DNA of 64,000 nucleotides from Microbulbifer sp. GL-2 (lineage in GTDB: Bacteria; Pseudomonadota; Gammaproteobacteria; Pseudomonadales; Cellvibrionaceae): the NCBI RefSeq assembly GCF_007183175.1, contig NZ_AP019807.1, forward strand, positions 2,214,001 through 2,278,000, read 5' to 3'. The notes under the pieces are model-generated. The model saw nothing but the letters and a program-made list of their open reading frames with translations. It made no database searches and had not been told where the DNA came from. Numbering within the stretch: position 1 is the stretch's first letter; each line of letters begins with the position of its first letter. Shown piece by piece: positions 53,182 through 62,124 of the stretch. The position numbers and the translations under genes are program-made.

Positions 53182-53871
53182 TTAATCAAGCTCTTCAATA
53201 TAGGCACCCAGGCGGCTAAGGCTCGGTACGCTGATACGTCCGTAAGAAGACTCGATCAATCCTTTCGATTCAATATTTTTTAGTACCCGGTGAACCCCTT
53301 GCCGGGTCATTCCCATAGTGTTGGCAAGTAGCTCCTTGGTGAGGCGGAAGCTCACCGAGCCACTAACCGCCTTACCATGGTGCATTTGCGCCATAAAGAA
53401 AAGGCGGCGCGCAACCCGCGCCTCGGTTCCCCGCAGGACATCATCCTGGATGATCGACATTACAGCCCATAAGCGGAGGCTTACCTGTTCCAAGGCTACC
53501 GGGTAAGCTTCCGGATGGCGACGCATCAAGTCGCGCAGCTGTTCGCCCTGAATATCTACCACGGTGCAATTACTATGGGCACTGGCACCAAATACCCGAG
53601 GTGTGCCTGGACAAAATACCGTGTCGCCAAACCAGGCACCAGTATCCAGTATGGCAAGGGTGGCTTCCCGACCGGCAATATTACTGGAACAGATGCGTAC
53701 CTGGCCCTCAGCAATAATAGACAGGCGTTCCTGTAGGGAAGCGGGTGGGTAGATCATGTCGCCGGCGCCAAAGCGCCGCAGCTGTGCACCTTGTGCCAGC
53801 TGTTCCATGGCTTCAATTGGCAGTCCGGAGAGCAGTGGGCAGGCATCCAGAATAGCTGCGATTTTATTCAT
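53182..53871 (-). CDS. Crp/Fnr-family transcriptional regulator
   Basis: Regulator of 229 residues. The cyclic-nucleotide-type effector domain (about 15-120) has MIYPPASLQERLSIIAEGQVRI and GAWFGDTVFC in place of the canonical cAMP-binding residues. The C-terminal HTH has LTKELLANTMGMTRQGVHRVLKNIESKGLIE. There is no N-terminal iron-sulfur cysteine set (only scattered Cys), so it is not an FNR-type oxygen sensor. It is divergent from the class II aldolase, with about 80 bp between starts. Confidence 0.9.
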   Translation of the reverse strand: MNKIAAILDACPLLSGLPIEAMEQLAQGAQLRRFGAGDMIYPPASLQERLSIIAEGQVRICSSNIAGREATLAILDTGAWFGDTVFCPGTPRVFGASAHSNCTVVDIQGEQLRDLMRRHPEAYPVALEQVSLRLWAVMSIIQDDVLRGTEARVARRLFFMAQMHHGKAVSGSVSFRLTKELLANTMGMTRQGVHRVLKNIESKGLIESSYGRISVPSLSRLGAYIEELD

Positions 53872-53952
53872 TCGCCAAGTGTAAACAAATTGACAGTATT
53901 TGTGACATTGCTCATCCAGAATCGAGTTTCCAATTTAAACCGGGGAAAAATC

Positions 53953-54720
53953 ATGCAACTGGAAACTGTGCCTTCGCTTGAAGGAAATGTCAGTGAAGAG
54001 GAGTGGCAACTGCGGGTCGACCTGGCTGCAGCTTACCGTCTAATTGCTTACTACGGATGGGATGATACAATTTTTACGCATTTGTCTATGCGTATTCCAG
54101 GGCCAGAGTCGCACTTCCTGATCAATCCTTTTGGAATGTTCTTTGAGGAAATCACCGCCTCAAGTTTGGTCAAAATCGACCTGAATGGGGAAAAGGTGGA
54201 TGATAATGATGCGATAGTAAACCCCGCCGGCTTCACTATTCACAGTGCTATCCATGAAGCCCGTGAGGATGCCCACTGTGTAATGCATACCCATACTACT
54301 GCGGGAGTAGCAGTGTCAGCCCATGCAGAGGGGCTATTACCCATCTCCCAGCAATCCCTGTTTCCCCTATCGAGTATTGCCTATCACGATTATGAGGGGA
54401 TTGCCGTGCGTGAGGATGAGAAGGTGCGCCTGGTTTCTGACTTGGGTTCGGCTCATTATATGATCCTGCGTAATCACGGTTTATTAACTTGCGCCTCCAC
54501 CGTAGCCGACACCTTTCTCGCCATGTTTATCCTCCAGCGTGCTTGCGAAATACAAGTTGCGGCGTTCGCCGGTAATCCACCACTAACTGCCATTCCACAG
54601 GAAATTGTGGACAAAATTGTGAGTGAAGGTGACATGGTTACTGGTAATCAGGGAGGGCTATTGGCCTGGCCCGGACTTCTGCGCAAGCTTGACAGGGTAA
54701 ACCCTGGCTATTGTAAATAA
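53953..54720 (+). CDS. Class II aldolase/adducin-fold protein
   Basis: Zinc-dependent fuculose-phosphate-aldolase-like enzyme of 255 residues. Metal ligands are in HCVMHTHTTAG and LRNHGLLT. Also seen: GWDDTIFTHLSMRIPG, FLINPFGMFFEEI and NPAGFTIHSAIHE. This is the longer class often found in organic-acid metabolism, not the sugar-phosphate ones, so the substrate is open. The start at 53953 is preceded by GGGGAAAAATC. The frame also opens upstream within the divergent Crp/Fnr gene. Divergent regulator suggests control by it. Confidence 0.87.
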   Translation: MQLETVPSLEGNVSEEEWQLRVDLAAAYRLIAYYGWDDTIFTHLSMRIPGPESHFLINPFGMFFEEITASSLVKIDLNGEKVDDNDAIVNPAGFTIHSAIHEAREDAHCVMHTHTTAGVAVSAHAEGLLPISQQSLFPLSSIAYHDYEGIAVREDEKVRLVSDLGSAHYMILRNHGLLTCASTVADTFLAMFILQRACEIQVAAFAGNPPLTAIPQEIVDKIVSEGDMVTGNQGGLLAWPGLLRKLDRVNPGYCK

Positions 54721-54940
54721 GTTGACTAAATAACTCTGTGAAACTTTCATCTATTGTCTGCGAGGGATGTGCTATCGAGCTTTTAGACTAGGTACTTTAA
54801 GCCTTTGAGTGAAACTTGATACTGCTAAGCATTTTTCTTGTCTGCCTTCATGTATATTATTTTTCATACATGGTAACCAAAAATGGAATATCTTTTGGTT
54901 ACCATGGCAGTTCAAAAATAATACATTCCGGTTATACAGT

Positions 54941-55855
54941 ATGCTTCAATATTTCTTGAAAAAAAGGCTAAAAAGACACGATGTGAATAATAATTTGAAG
55001 CTGGAGTCTTTGGTTCGAAGCCAACTTCTAGGGCAGCAAGCCTTGACAAGTGTCGAGAAGGGAGTGGGGAATAACAAAAAACATAAGATTGTAGTTTCGC
55101 TAACATCATATGGACGGCGTATACACGATATCTTTTTATGTGTGGAAAGTTTATTTCAGCAGTCTCTGAAAGCTGATGTTGTTGCTCTCTGGCTATCCAG
55201 GGAAGATTTCCCCGATGAGAAAGTGCCGGAAATACTGCAGAAGCAGTTACAGCGCGGTTTACAGATTTTTTTTGTTGAGCGGGATCTTGGGCCGTACACG
55301 AAATATTTTTATGCATTTGAACAATTCCCGGATAGTCTGATCGTCACTGTGGATGATGATGTTTTATACCCTTCAGATATGATTGATATGCTTTATCAGG
55401 CTTATCTAACTGAACCCTCTTATATTCACTGTCATCGTGCCCACCGAATCACCCTGGATAAGGATGGGAGTTTGCTACCTTATGAAAAATGGCGCTCAAA
55501 AAGGGAAACTTGGTGTGGTTCATCCAACACTGAGCCATCCCACATGGTTTTCCCTACCGGGGTTGGAGGGGTTATTTATCATCCAGGTTCTTTACATGAA
55601 GATGCATTTGATAGCGATAAGTTTCTGAAATTATGCCCTGGAGCAGATGATGTTTGGCTCAAGGCCATGAGTATCAAACAGGGAACTATGGCTGTTCGAG
55701 TAGCGGATCATCGCCATTGGAGAGATCGTTTTTTGACAGTGCCGGGTGCTCAGGGGTCTGGGTTGAAAAATGCAAATCTAAAAAGAAAGTCTGGGAATGA
55801 TTGTAAAGTTAAAAGGGTATTTTCAGAGTATCAATTGTTAGAGCAATTGAAGTAA
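54941..55855 (+). CDS. Glycosyltransferase-like protein
   Basis: Putative glycosyltransferase of 304 residues with a GT-A-like fold. Seen: IVVSLTSYGRRIHDI, LVVTVDDDVLYPSDMI (the DDD in place of DxD; the first residues read SLIVTVDDD), VGGVIYHPGSL and DDVWLKAMS. The start at 54941 lacks an obvious ribosome site. The frame continues to a GTG at 54809, so the N-terminus is uncertain. It is more AT-rich than its neighbours and stands alone without polysaccharide genes, suggesting acquisition by transfer. Acceptor and donor unknown. Confidence 0.7.
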   Translation: MLQYFLKKRLKRHDVNNNLKLESLVRSQLLGQQALTSVEKGVGNNKKHKIVVSLTSYGRRIHDIFLCVESLFQQSLKADVVALWLSREDFPDEKVPEILQKQLQRGLQIFFVERDLGPYTKYFYAFEQFPDSLIVTVDDDVLYPSDMIDMLYQAYLTEPSYIHCHRAHRITLDKDGSLLPYEKWRSKRETWCGSSNTEPSHMVFPTGVGGVIYHPGSLHEDAFDSDKFLKLCPGADDVWLKAMSIKQGTMAVRVADHRHWRDRFLTVPGAQGSGLKNANLKRKSGNDCKVKRVFSEYQLLEQLK

Positions 55856-55891
55856 AAGGGGATTTTTACAGGTCGCTATAAGTGGTTCTGT

Positions 55892-58255
55892 TTACCATTT
55901 ATAGCGAAAGCCAAGCTCCAGACCTCCAACAAAACTATCCCCAAAATTCTCCAGGCTACTGGAATAAAATATTTCTGAGTAAATAGAGCAGTGGTCACCA
56001 CACTCCTCATAGCTGGCACCCATACGCAACTCGCCAAACCACCTGTCTGGTTCTTGATATAGCCGGGTTCCTGAAACCAGGAGATTTGTTTCCTGATCGA
56101 GGTTGAAGATCAGGCTGGGTGTAATATAGAAGCTAAAGCGTTCCAATGGAAGTGAGCCATACATTTTCCGGCTTGATTTGCGCTGGCTTTTTCGTTTCTC
56201 TAAGGAGGTGCCCAAACGTACTATAAGACCGTTGTTATTGATATCACTTGCGAGAACATTATAGGTATCTTCAATATCCTCAGCCTCCTCCGAAGTGTAA
56301 ATCAGCTGTGCCAAGGGAGTAATGGAGTAATAATCGTATAATTTAAAGCTCCACCCTCCCTCTATGGATAGCGCATAACCATAAGCTTCACCACTGTTCT
56401 TTAGGGTGCGCAAGTCGTAGGCATCAAAGTCGAAATCAAACCAGTCAAGTTTTAATTGTGTGTCAATAAATAAGCCCTGGTAGCTATACCAGGTCAGAAA
56501 AGCACTGACTCCATAGTTTTTAATATCGATATCCCCATCACCAAAAAATGAATCTATATCATTTTTGGCATCGCCATAATGTAAAGCCATACTGGCGACT
56601 GGTGTGCTTCCTAAAACTGAGATATTCAGGGGGAGGTCTGCTCCCAGTTGTAGTTGATAATAGTTCTGATCCCAGCTGGCCCAGGTAGTGGATTCTTTGG
56701 GTTGGGCGCTGATATAACGTGCACTGTTGCGTATCCATATGCCCTTACTGTCGATAGCAGTTTCTTCTGAACTATCGTAGTCACTGTTGAGTAAATCCTT
56801 ATAGCTACTGCCGACCCAGAAGCGATTTCCAACACGGCTGCGTAATGGTGAAGGGACATTCAGGGAGCGAAGTATTTGTGGCAGGGATTCATACAGTACT
56901 GCTGTTGGTTGCCAGCGAGTCATTCCTCCTTCTGGAAACTTGCTCGAATCATTAACCACTGAGCGCAGGTACCAGTCGCCGTCATAATTTTCGGAAACTC
57001 CATTGTGGTGTAGCGTATAGGCGTAGGCGCCACCGATTGTGGCCTGTTGATCATCCTTGGTGACAAAATCACCACTTAAAACGAAGGCATCGTTTGCCGA
57101 TACACCCTCTACAGAGATCAATTTGATTCCGTTACCTTGGGTACGAGCACCCTGTCCGTTGAGGTTGAACACGGTAATCGCTGTGGTACCGCTGGTATCT
57201 CCTTCTATGCGTAGATGGTCACTAGCATCATTATCGTCATCAAGTATTGCATCCATCCACAGTCGTCCATTACCTCCAATATATTTGCCATAGTTGCCAT
57301 CACTATCTTTTTTAATGGTCACCGTGTTGAACTTCTGGTTGACCAGGTCGATAGTTCCATCGTTGGCCACATTACCGGTAATGACATACTCATCTGTATC
57401 AAAAAATGCTTGCCCCCCCCATTTGACATGTAAACCTAAGGGGTTGCCTTCATTATCCTGACCTCCTCCTACGTTGAGACTGCCAGAGAAAATCATTTTT
57501 GAACTTCCCCAGACAACTACCCGCTCCCAGTTACTTAATTGATTTCCATCTAGACGATAATCAAGTTTGAAAATCAGGGTATCAATTTCGCCGTCCTCAG
57601 CGCTGAGATCGTCACCACCATCGAGTATGGCTTCGCCATCAAAGGAGTAGGAATCTATAATCAGAGTGTCGGAGCCGCTGCCACCGCGAATTTCATTGCT
57701 GATACCCTCATCCCAATGAATAAAATCGTCACCTTCGCCAGCATCCAGGTAATTAAAAATAAAGCCGCCGTCTAAAGTAATCTGATCATTTCCTTCTCCC
57801 CCCCAGACATGAAATGATAATCCGTCCAAAATTTGAATATTATCATTGCCTGCACCACCATGAATCCCGCCCCCACCGATATAATCACCAACATCGCTAC
57901 TGCGTTCATTCAAAATAATGGTGTCATCGCCATCACCACCATCGACCATATTAGTGATTGTCGCACCCAGGATATTGATTTCATCATTACCTGCGCTGCC
58001 ATATGCATTGCTCAGGGTGCCGCCATTAAGATCTATAATATCATTACCCGCCAGCCCATCGACATCAGCCTCTTCTGCATCGTTGTCTTCATCACAGGTG
58101 ATTTGGTCTGGACCAACCGTGCCTATATTTCCAGGTGTACATTCTGCTAATGCCGACTGACTCAGTAAAAGTGGCAGGAACAATAGAAAACTGAAAAAAA
58201 TAGGTCCAGATGTAAAGTTTCTTTGGAGGCTGGATAATCTATTTGGGATGCCCAC
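55892..58255 (-). CDS. RTX-repeat-containing autotransporter
   Basis: Predicted surface protein of 787 residues. Signal peptide at 1-37. Residues about 65-195 hold seven RTX-like repeats of GGxGxD type (GLAGNDIIDL, GSAGNDEINI, GGDGDDTIIL, GGAGNDNIQI, GGEGNDQITL, AGEGDDFIHW, GGSGSDTLII). A beta-helix-like passenger follows to about 470. The C-terminal 300 residues form an autotransporter beta-barrel with alternating aromatic strands, ending GLELGFRYKW. The combination of calcium-type RTX repeats with a type V secretion barrel is unusual. Monocistronic. Confidence 0.8.
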   Translation of the reverse strand: MGIPNRLSSLQRNFTSGPIFFSFLLFLPLLLSQSALAECTPGNIGTVGPDQITCDEDNDAEEADVDGLAGNDIIDLNGGTLSNAYGSAGNDEINILGATITNMVDGGDGDDTIILNERSSDVGDYIGGGGIHGGAGNDNIQILDGLSFHVWGGEGNDQITLDGGFIFNYLDAGEGDDFIHWDEGISNEIRGGSGSDTLIIDSYSFDGEAILDGGDDLSAEDGEIDTLIFKLDYRLDGNQLSNWERVVVWGSSKMIFSGSLNVGGGQDNEGNPLGLHVKWGGQAFFDTDEYVITGNVANDGTIDLVNQKFNTVTIKKDSDGNYGKYIGGNGRLWMDAILDDDNDASDHLRIEGDTSGTTAITVFNLNGQGARTQGNGIKLISVEGVSANDAFVLSGDFVTKDDQQATIGGAYAYTLHHNGVSENYDGDWYLRSVVNDSSKFPEGGMTRWQPTAVLYESLPQILRSLNVPSPLRSRVGNRFWVGSSYKDLLNSDYDSSEETAIDSKGIWIRNSARYISAQPKESTTWASWDQNYYQLQLGADLPLNISVLGSTPVASMALHYGDAKNDIDSFFGDGDIDIKNYGVSAFLTWYSYQGLFIDTQLKLDWFDFDFDAYDLRTLKNSGEAYGYALSIEGGWSFKLYDYYSITPLAQLIYTSEEAEDIEDTYNVLASDINNNGLIVRLGTSLEKRKSQRKSSRKMYGSLPLERFSFYITPSLIFNLDQETNLLVSGTRLYQEPDRWFGELRMGASYEECGDHCSIYSEIFYSSSLENFGDSFVGGLELGFRYKW

Positions 58256-58379
58256 GATGACTCCGGTTATCGGTTCATATAAGACAACAGCCAGTATTTA
58301 ATGAGCTATATCTGGCTGCCAGAATCCATTCATACAGTTAACTAACTGCTGACAACGTTATTCATTCATTAATGCCTAT

Positions 58380-59147
58380 TTAGAATTTTGTTCCGAGACC
58401 AATATTGATTATCCAAGGGTCGTAATCAAAGTGTGAATATAGCCGGTCGCTCCCCAGATCTGTGGGGAAATCTACAGTGGGATTAGTATCAGACATGTAA
58501 TAGAGTGCTGCCAGGTTGATAATTAGTGGATACTGGAACTGGCGAAAATCCAGGTTGAAATCGATCCCAGCTTGGAGCGCCCAATCCCAGGAATGCCCCA
58601 TATTAAATGAGCCCGGTGCAACTGACATGCCGGAATCTATCAGATATTCATTAAATTGGCGGCTGATAGAAACTGTGTGGTAATTGGTGTAGTTAATACC
58701 CGCTCCTACGTAGGGACGACTGAAATAAGATGGATCCAAAAAATACCAGTTGGCGAATGCGAGAGTGGTGGAGGCCTTGAAATCCCCCAGCTTAATTTGG
58801 TCCCTACCAGGATTGCCGGTAAAATTATCCAATGTCACATCGTAAGAGGCACTGTTGATATGCATCAATTCAAAGCCCCAGCGATCTGACGGGCGCCAGA
58901 CTCCGGAAATCTGCCAGGTTTGCGCGGTATCTATTTCCCAGCTGGAGTTATAGAGGTCCCACTGTTGAAGAACCCGATACTTTAAAGAAGTGGCAGCGTC
59001 ATTGGGAGTTACATAGCTCAATCCAAACCTCACAATAAAGTCGCCCCACTCGATATCACGCCAATCTTCTTGGGCATGGGTAATGGTTGCGCCAGAGGTC
59101 AAAATAAGTGTCATTGCCGCGCGACTGAGTCCCTTAAGTTTCATCAC
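58380..59147 (-). CDS. ompW: OmpW-family outer membrane protein
   Basis: Eight-stranded outer membrane beta-barrel of 255 residues. Signal peptide at 1-25. Seen: WGDFIVRFGLSYVTPND, LMHINSASYDVTL, the PYVGAGINYTNYH strand and a final aromatic strand DPWIINIGLGTKF. Length slightly above the usual 210-230. Homologues form small hydrophobic-substrate channels. Located 124 bp upstream of the autotransporter gene on the same strand, with no clear shared promoter. Confidence 0.85.
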   Translation of the reverse strand: MMKLKGLSRAAMTLILTSGATITHAQEDWRDIEWGDFIVRFGLSYVTPNDAATSLKYRVLQQWDLYNSSWEIDTAQTWQISGVWRPSDRWGFELMHINSASYDVTLDNFTGNPGRDQIKLGDFKASTTLAFANWYFLDPSYFSRPYVGAGINYTNYHTVSISRQFNEYLIDSGMSVAPGSFNMGHSWDWALQAGIDFNLDFRQFQYPLIINLAALYYMSDTNPTVDFPTDLGSDRLYSHFDYDPWIINIGLGTKF

Positions 59148-59396
59148 TATATCCCTCTATAAAAATCCGGTACTTGCGCAGGAAAGATCTTTTTTTCTGC
59201 CATTGCGATTTATCCGCCGGAATTTATATGGGTTAACCGGCGGGTATCCAAAAAGTAGCAGGATTCAAAGTGGGCGCAGGGGTTTTATTGAATTTTAAGG
59301 CGCAGCTTTTTTACTAGGTTTTCGGGGCAATGCAGAAGCCGTTGATCGCTTGAATTACCCTGGTCCAATTCTCATATTCACATTGTCGAAGGGTAG

Positions 59397-60347
59397 TTAC
59401 TTTGAGGTATGTATCCTGGCTCCGCCGATTTCCTCTGGCACGGTTTCCAGGTTGCGGGCATATTCCAGGAATTCCATGGCCGCGGGGGAGAGAGGGCGAG
59501 ACTTACGACGAGCCAGATACCAGTGGGTAATAATTGGCAGCGCCTCAACATTTAATATGGCAAGGCCGGAACGCCCGCCAAAGGCGAGGGTGTGTTCGGA
59601 GAGAATGGAAACGCCCAGACCGGACATCACAGCATGCTTGATAGCCTCATTGCTTTCAATCGTCATACGCATATTGAGGTCGATGCCTTGCTTGGTCAGG
59701 AAGCGTTCAATGGCATGGCGTGTACCAGAACCTTCCTCCCTGCGCAGGAAAGGGCAGCTGGCAAATTCTTTTAGAGAGACTTTTTTTCTATTAGCCAGCG
59801 GATGCTTTTCCGGGGCTATTGCCAGCAGGTGGTTCGGTAAAAATTCCACCAGCTCCAAGTCGGGATTTTGTGGAGGATGGCTGAATACATAAAAGTCATC
59901 CGCGTCTTCACTGGTGTAATCGATGATCTGCTGGCGATTGCCCACACGAAAGCGGATATCCAACTGTGGGTGCTGTTCGTAGAAGTCCCCAATTAAGTGC
60001 GGGATAAAGTATTTGGCGGTGGTGACAACGGCCAACTGTAGCTTGCCACTCTCCAGTCCACGCAGTTTTGCCAGTTTTAAATCGAGATATTCATAGCTCT
60101 TTAAAATCTCCCTGGCACTTTCCACCAGGGTCAGGCCTGCCTCGGTAAAGTGCAACTGCTTGCCGACGGAATAGTAGAGCGGCAGCCCCACGGCGGCGGA
60201 GAGCTTGGCCAGCTGCATGGACACACTGGGTTGAGTTAGGTGCAGGGTCTTGGCGGCAGCGCTGATACTGTGCTGCTCGAATACGCTCAGCAGGATCTCC
60301 AGCTGTCGTGCGGTTCCGATCCGGGTGTGGGCTCTGCTGGAGGACAT
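59397..60347 (-). CDS. LysR-family regulator (CbbR-like)
   Basis: Transcriptional regulator of 316 residues. The N-terminal HTH has RQLEILLSVFEQHSISAAAKTLHLTQPSVSMQLAKL (split over about residues 13-48). The effector domain has KLAKLRGLESGKLQLAVVTTAKYFIPHLIG. Closest in style to CbbR/CmpR regulators of carbon fixation and bicarbonate uptake. It is divergent from the SbtA-like transporter gene, separated by about 110 bp that contain a candidate operator. This fits control of the bicarbonate transporter. Confidence 0.9.
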   Translation of the reverse strand: MSSSRAHTRIGTARQLEILLSVFEQHSISAAAKTLHLTQPSVSMQLAKLSAAVGLPLYYSVGKQLHFTEAGLTLVESAREILKSYEYLDLKLAKLRGLESGKLQLAVVTTAKYFIPHLIGDFYEQHPQLDIRFRVGNRQQIIDYTSEDADDFYVFSHPPQNPDLELVEFLPNHLLAIAPEKHPLANRKKVSLKEFASCPFLRREEGSGTRHAIERFLTKQGIDLNMRMTIESNEAIKHAVMSGLGVSILSEHTLAFGGRSGLAILNVEALPIITHWYLARRKSRPLSPAAMEFLEYARNLETVPEEIGGARIHTSK

Positions 60348-60359
60348 GGGACACCTATA

Positions 60360-60395
60360 TAGATGATTGTAGATGGATCACATAATAATTATCTA
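60360..60395. promoter_or_regulatory. Candidate LysR operator in the divergent promoter
   Basis: TAGATGATT (60360-60368) and AATTATCTA (60387-60395) form an imperfect inverted repeat with one mismatch. A second ATCTAT copy lies just downstream. Position between the LysR start and the SbtA cluster fits an autoregulated divergent operator. Confidence 0.4.
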
Positions 60396-60458
60396 TTTTT
60401 ATCTATCAATACTCCTACCGATAATGCGCCCACTTAATAACCTGTCGAGGCCCCTCTT

Positions 60459-60689
60459 ATGCATAAGTCACAGCTTTACTTTGGTGTCTCAGTTGGATTG
60501 CTGGTCTTATTTATTGGCTGGACGCTAGCACTGGCTGGTATTGGTGCCAGCGCCCTTATGCTTGTCGGCCTATTGATACTGCTTGCCAATATTGGTTACT
60601 GGTTTGCCCACCGAGGTCAGCGACGGGTCAGAGTGATTGCCTCGAGACAAGGACGGTTATCTGACTATTCCCAGAAAGGGAAACGCTGA
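60459..60689 (+). CDS. Small two-helix membrane protein
   Basis: 76-residue protein with two hydrophobic segments (about 7-26 and 31-49) and a basic C-terminus. Not recognised as a family. Stops 2 bp before the start of the SbtA-like transporter gene and is therefore co-translated with it. It may be an accessory subunit of the transporter, by position only. Confidence 0.72.
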   Translation: MHKSQLYFGVSVGLLVLFIGWTLALAGIGASALMLVGLLILLANIGYWFAHRGQRRVRVIASRQGRLSDYSQKGKR

Positions 60690-60691
60690 AG

Positions 60692-61621
60692 ATGCAGCTC
60701 GACATTGTTGTTGGCTTTTTCCTTCTTGGGGCATTGGCACAGCTGGTGCGCAGTGACCTGCGCCTGCCGACTGGCCTCTACCAAAGCTGTGTGATATTCC
60801 TGCTGTTAGCTATTGGCCTCAAGGGTGGTGCGGCTCTCAGTACTTACTCCGCATCGACCTTGGTGCCACAATCCCTGGCCGTACTGGCCTTTGGTGCATT
60901 GCTCCCACTTTTAGCTTTTCCGCTTCTGTACTGGGTCGGTAAGTGGACTCGCCTGGATGCTGCGGCCACGGCCGCTCACTACGGATCTGTCAGTGTCGCA
61001 ACCTATGCAGTGGCGGTAGCGCTTCTCAATGCGCGCGGTATTGAATACGAAGCTTATTTTCCCCTGTTCGTCGCTCTGTTGGAAGTTCCCGCGATTGTAG
61101 TGGGTATCCTGCTGGCGCGGCAGTCAGCGAAAGATGCCGGCAGCGGGAAGTTGTTTCACGAGTTGACCTGCAACCAGGGGGTACTCTTGCTAATCGGCGG
61201 CATCGTAATTGGTGCTTGGGCGGGTGAGCGCACCGCAGCTGTGATGCCTTTCTTTGGGCAGCTGTTTCACGGAGTACTAGCGCTGTTTCTGCTGGAAATG
61301 GGCCGGGTAGCTGCAGCGCGGTTGAAAGATGTAAAGGGGCAGGGAGCCTTCCTGCTGAGCTTCGGCATCTTTATGCCCCTGATGGGTGGCGTTGCCGGGG
61401 GGTTACTGGGCTCCCTGCTCGGCCTGTCAATGGGGGGCGTTTTCCTGCTTGCGGTATTGGGTAGCAGTGCCTCCTATATCGCAGTGCCAGCGGCGATGGC
61501 CGTGGCATTGCCTCAGGCCAATGCCAGTGTCTCAATTACCCTGTCCCTGGCGATCACATTTCCCTTTAACGTGCTGGTGGCAATCCCCGTCTACCTGGCC
61601 TTCATTCAACACTGGAGTTAA
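60692..61621 (+). CDS. SbtA-like sodium-dependent bicarbonate transporter
   Basis: Integral membrane protein of 309 residues with about ten helices, of the SbtA (DUF897) family. Seen: RSDLRLPTGLYQSCVIFLLLAIGLKGG, split here as RLPTGLYQSCVIFLLL and AIGLKGGAAL, the HYGSVSVATYAVAVALL block and LGSSASYIAVPAAMAVALPQAN. Characterised members import HCO3- with Na+. The divergent LysR and the adjoining purEK (HCO3--consuming PurK) fit that role. No SbtB (PII-like) gene is nearby. Transport substrate is inferred from the family. Confidence 0.88.
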   Translation: MQLDIVVGFFLLGALAQLVRSDLRLPTGLYQSCVIFLLLAIGLKGGAALSTYSASTLVPQSLAVLAFGALLPLLAFPLLYWVGKWTRLDAAATAAHYGSVSVATYAVAVALLNARGIEYEAYFPLFVALLEVPAIVVGILLARQSAKDAGSGKLFHELTCNQGVLLLIGGIVIGAWAGERTAAVMPFFGQLFHGVLALFLLEMGRVAAARLKDVKGQGAFLLSFGIFMPLMGGVAGGLLGSLLGLSMGGVFLLAVLGSSASYIAVPAAMAVALPQANASVSITLSLAITFPFNVLVAIPVYLAFIQHWS

Positions 61622-61627
61622 CCGCAA

Positions 61628-62119
61628 GTGAATTCTCTGCCCTTTGAAAAAGTCACCATCGTAATGGGGTCGCGCTCCGATTGGGCCACCATGTCCAATG
61701 CGACCAAGCCGCTCACAGAGCTGGAGGTTCCTTTCGCCACTGCGGTAGTTTCCGCACACAGAACACCCCAACGCCTGGTGGAATTTGCCAGCGAGGCACA
61801 CAAAAACGGTACCCAGGTCATTATTGCCGGCGCCGGTGGTTCGGCGCACCTGCCAGGCATGATTGCGGCAATGAGTCCGCTACCCGTGATTGCGGTACCC
61901 GTGGAAAGCCGTTTTATGACCGGGATGGACAGCCTGCTTTCAATTGTGCAGATGCCTCGTGGTGTCGCTGTTGCCACCCAGGCGGTGGGCGCTTCCGGTG
62001 CCTTTAATGCAGGCTTGATGGCCGCACAGATGCTGTCACTAACCGATGCCGAGTTGCAACAGCGGTTAATTGCCTGGAGGGAGCAACAAAGTGAGCAAGT
62101 GCCCTTGTCCGTGGAGTAG
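61628..62119 (+). CDS. purE: N5-carboxyaminoimidazole ribonucleotide mutase
   Basis: Converts N5-CAIR to CAIR in purine synthesis, cytosolic octamer, 163 residues. Seen: VTIVMGSRSDWATM (the catalytic Ser and Asp), VSAHRTPQRLVEFA, IAGAGGSAHLPGMIAA and VPVESRFMTGMDSLLSIVQMPRGVAVAT. GTG start 7 bp after the transporter stop, without a strong ribosome site, suggesting translational coupling. purK follows with a 5-bp gap. Confidence 0.96.
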   Translation: MNSLPFEKVTIVMGSRSDWATMSNATKPLTELEVPFATAVVSAHRTPQRLVEFASEAHKNGTQVIIAGAGGSAHLPGMIAAMSPLPVIAVPVESRFMTGMDSLLSIVQMPRGVAVATQAVGASGAFNAGLMAAQMLSLTDAELQQRLIAWREQQSEQVPLSVE

Positions 62120-62124
62120 GGCCA

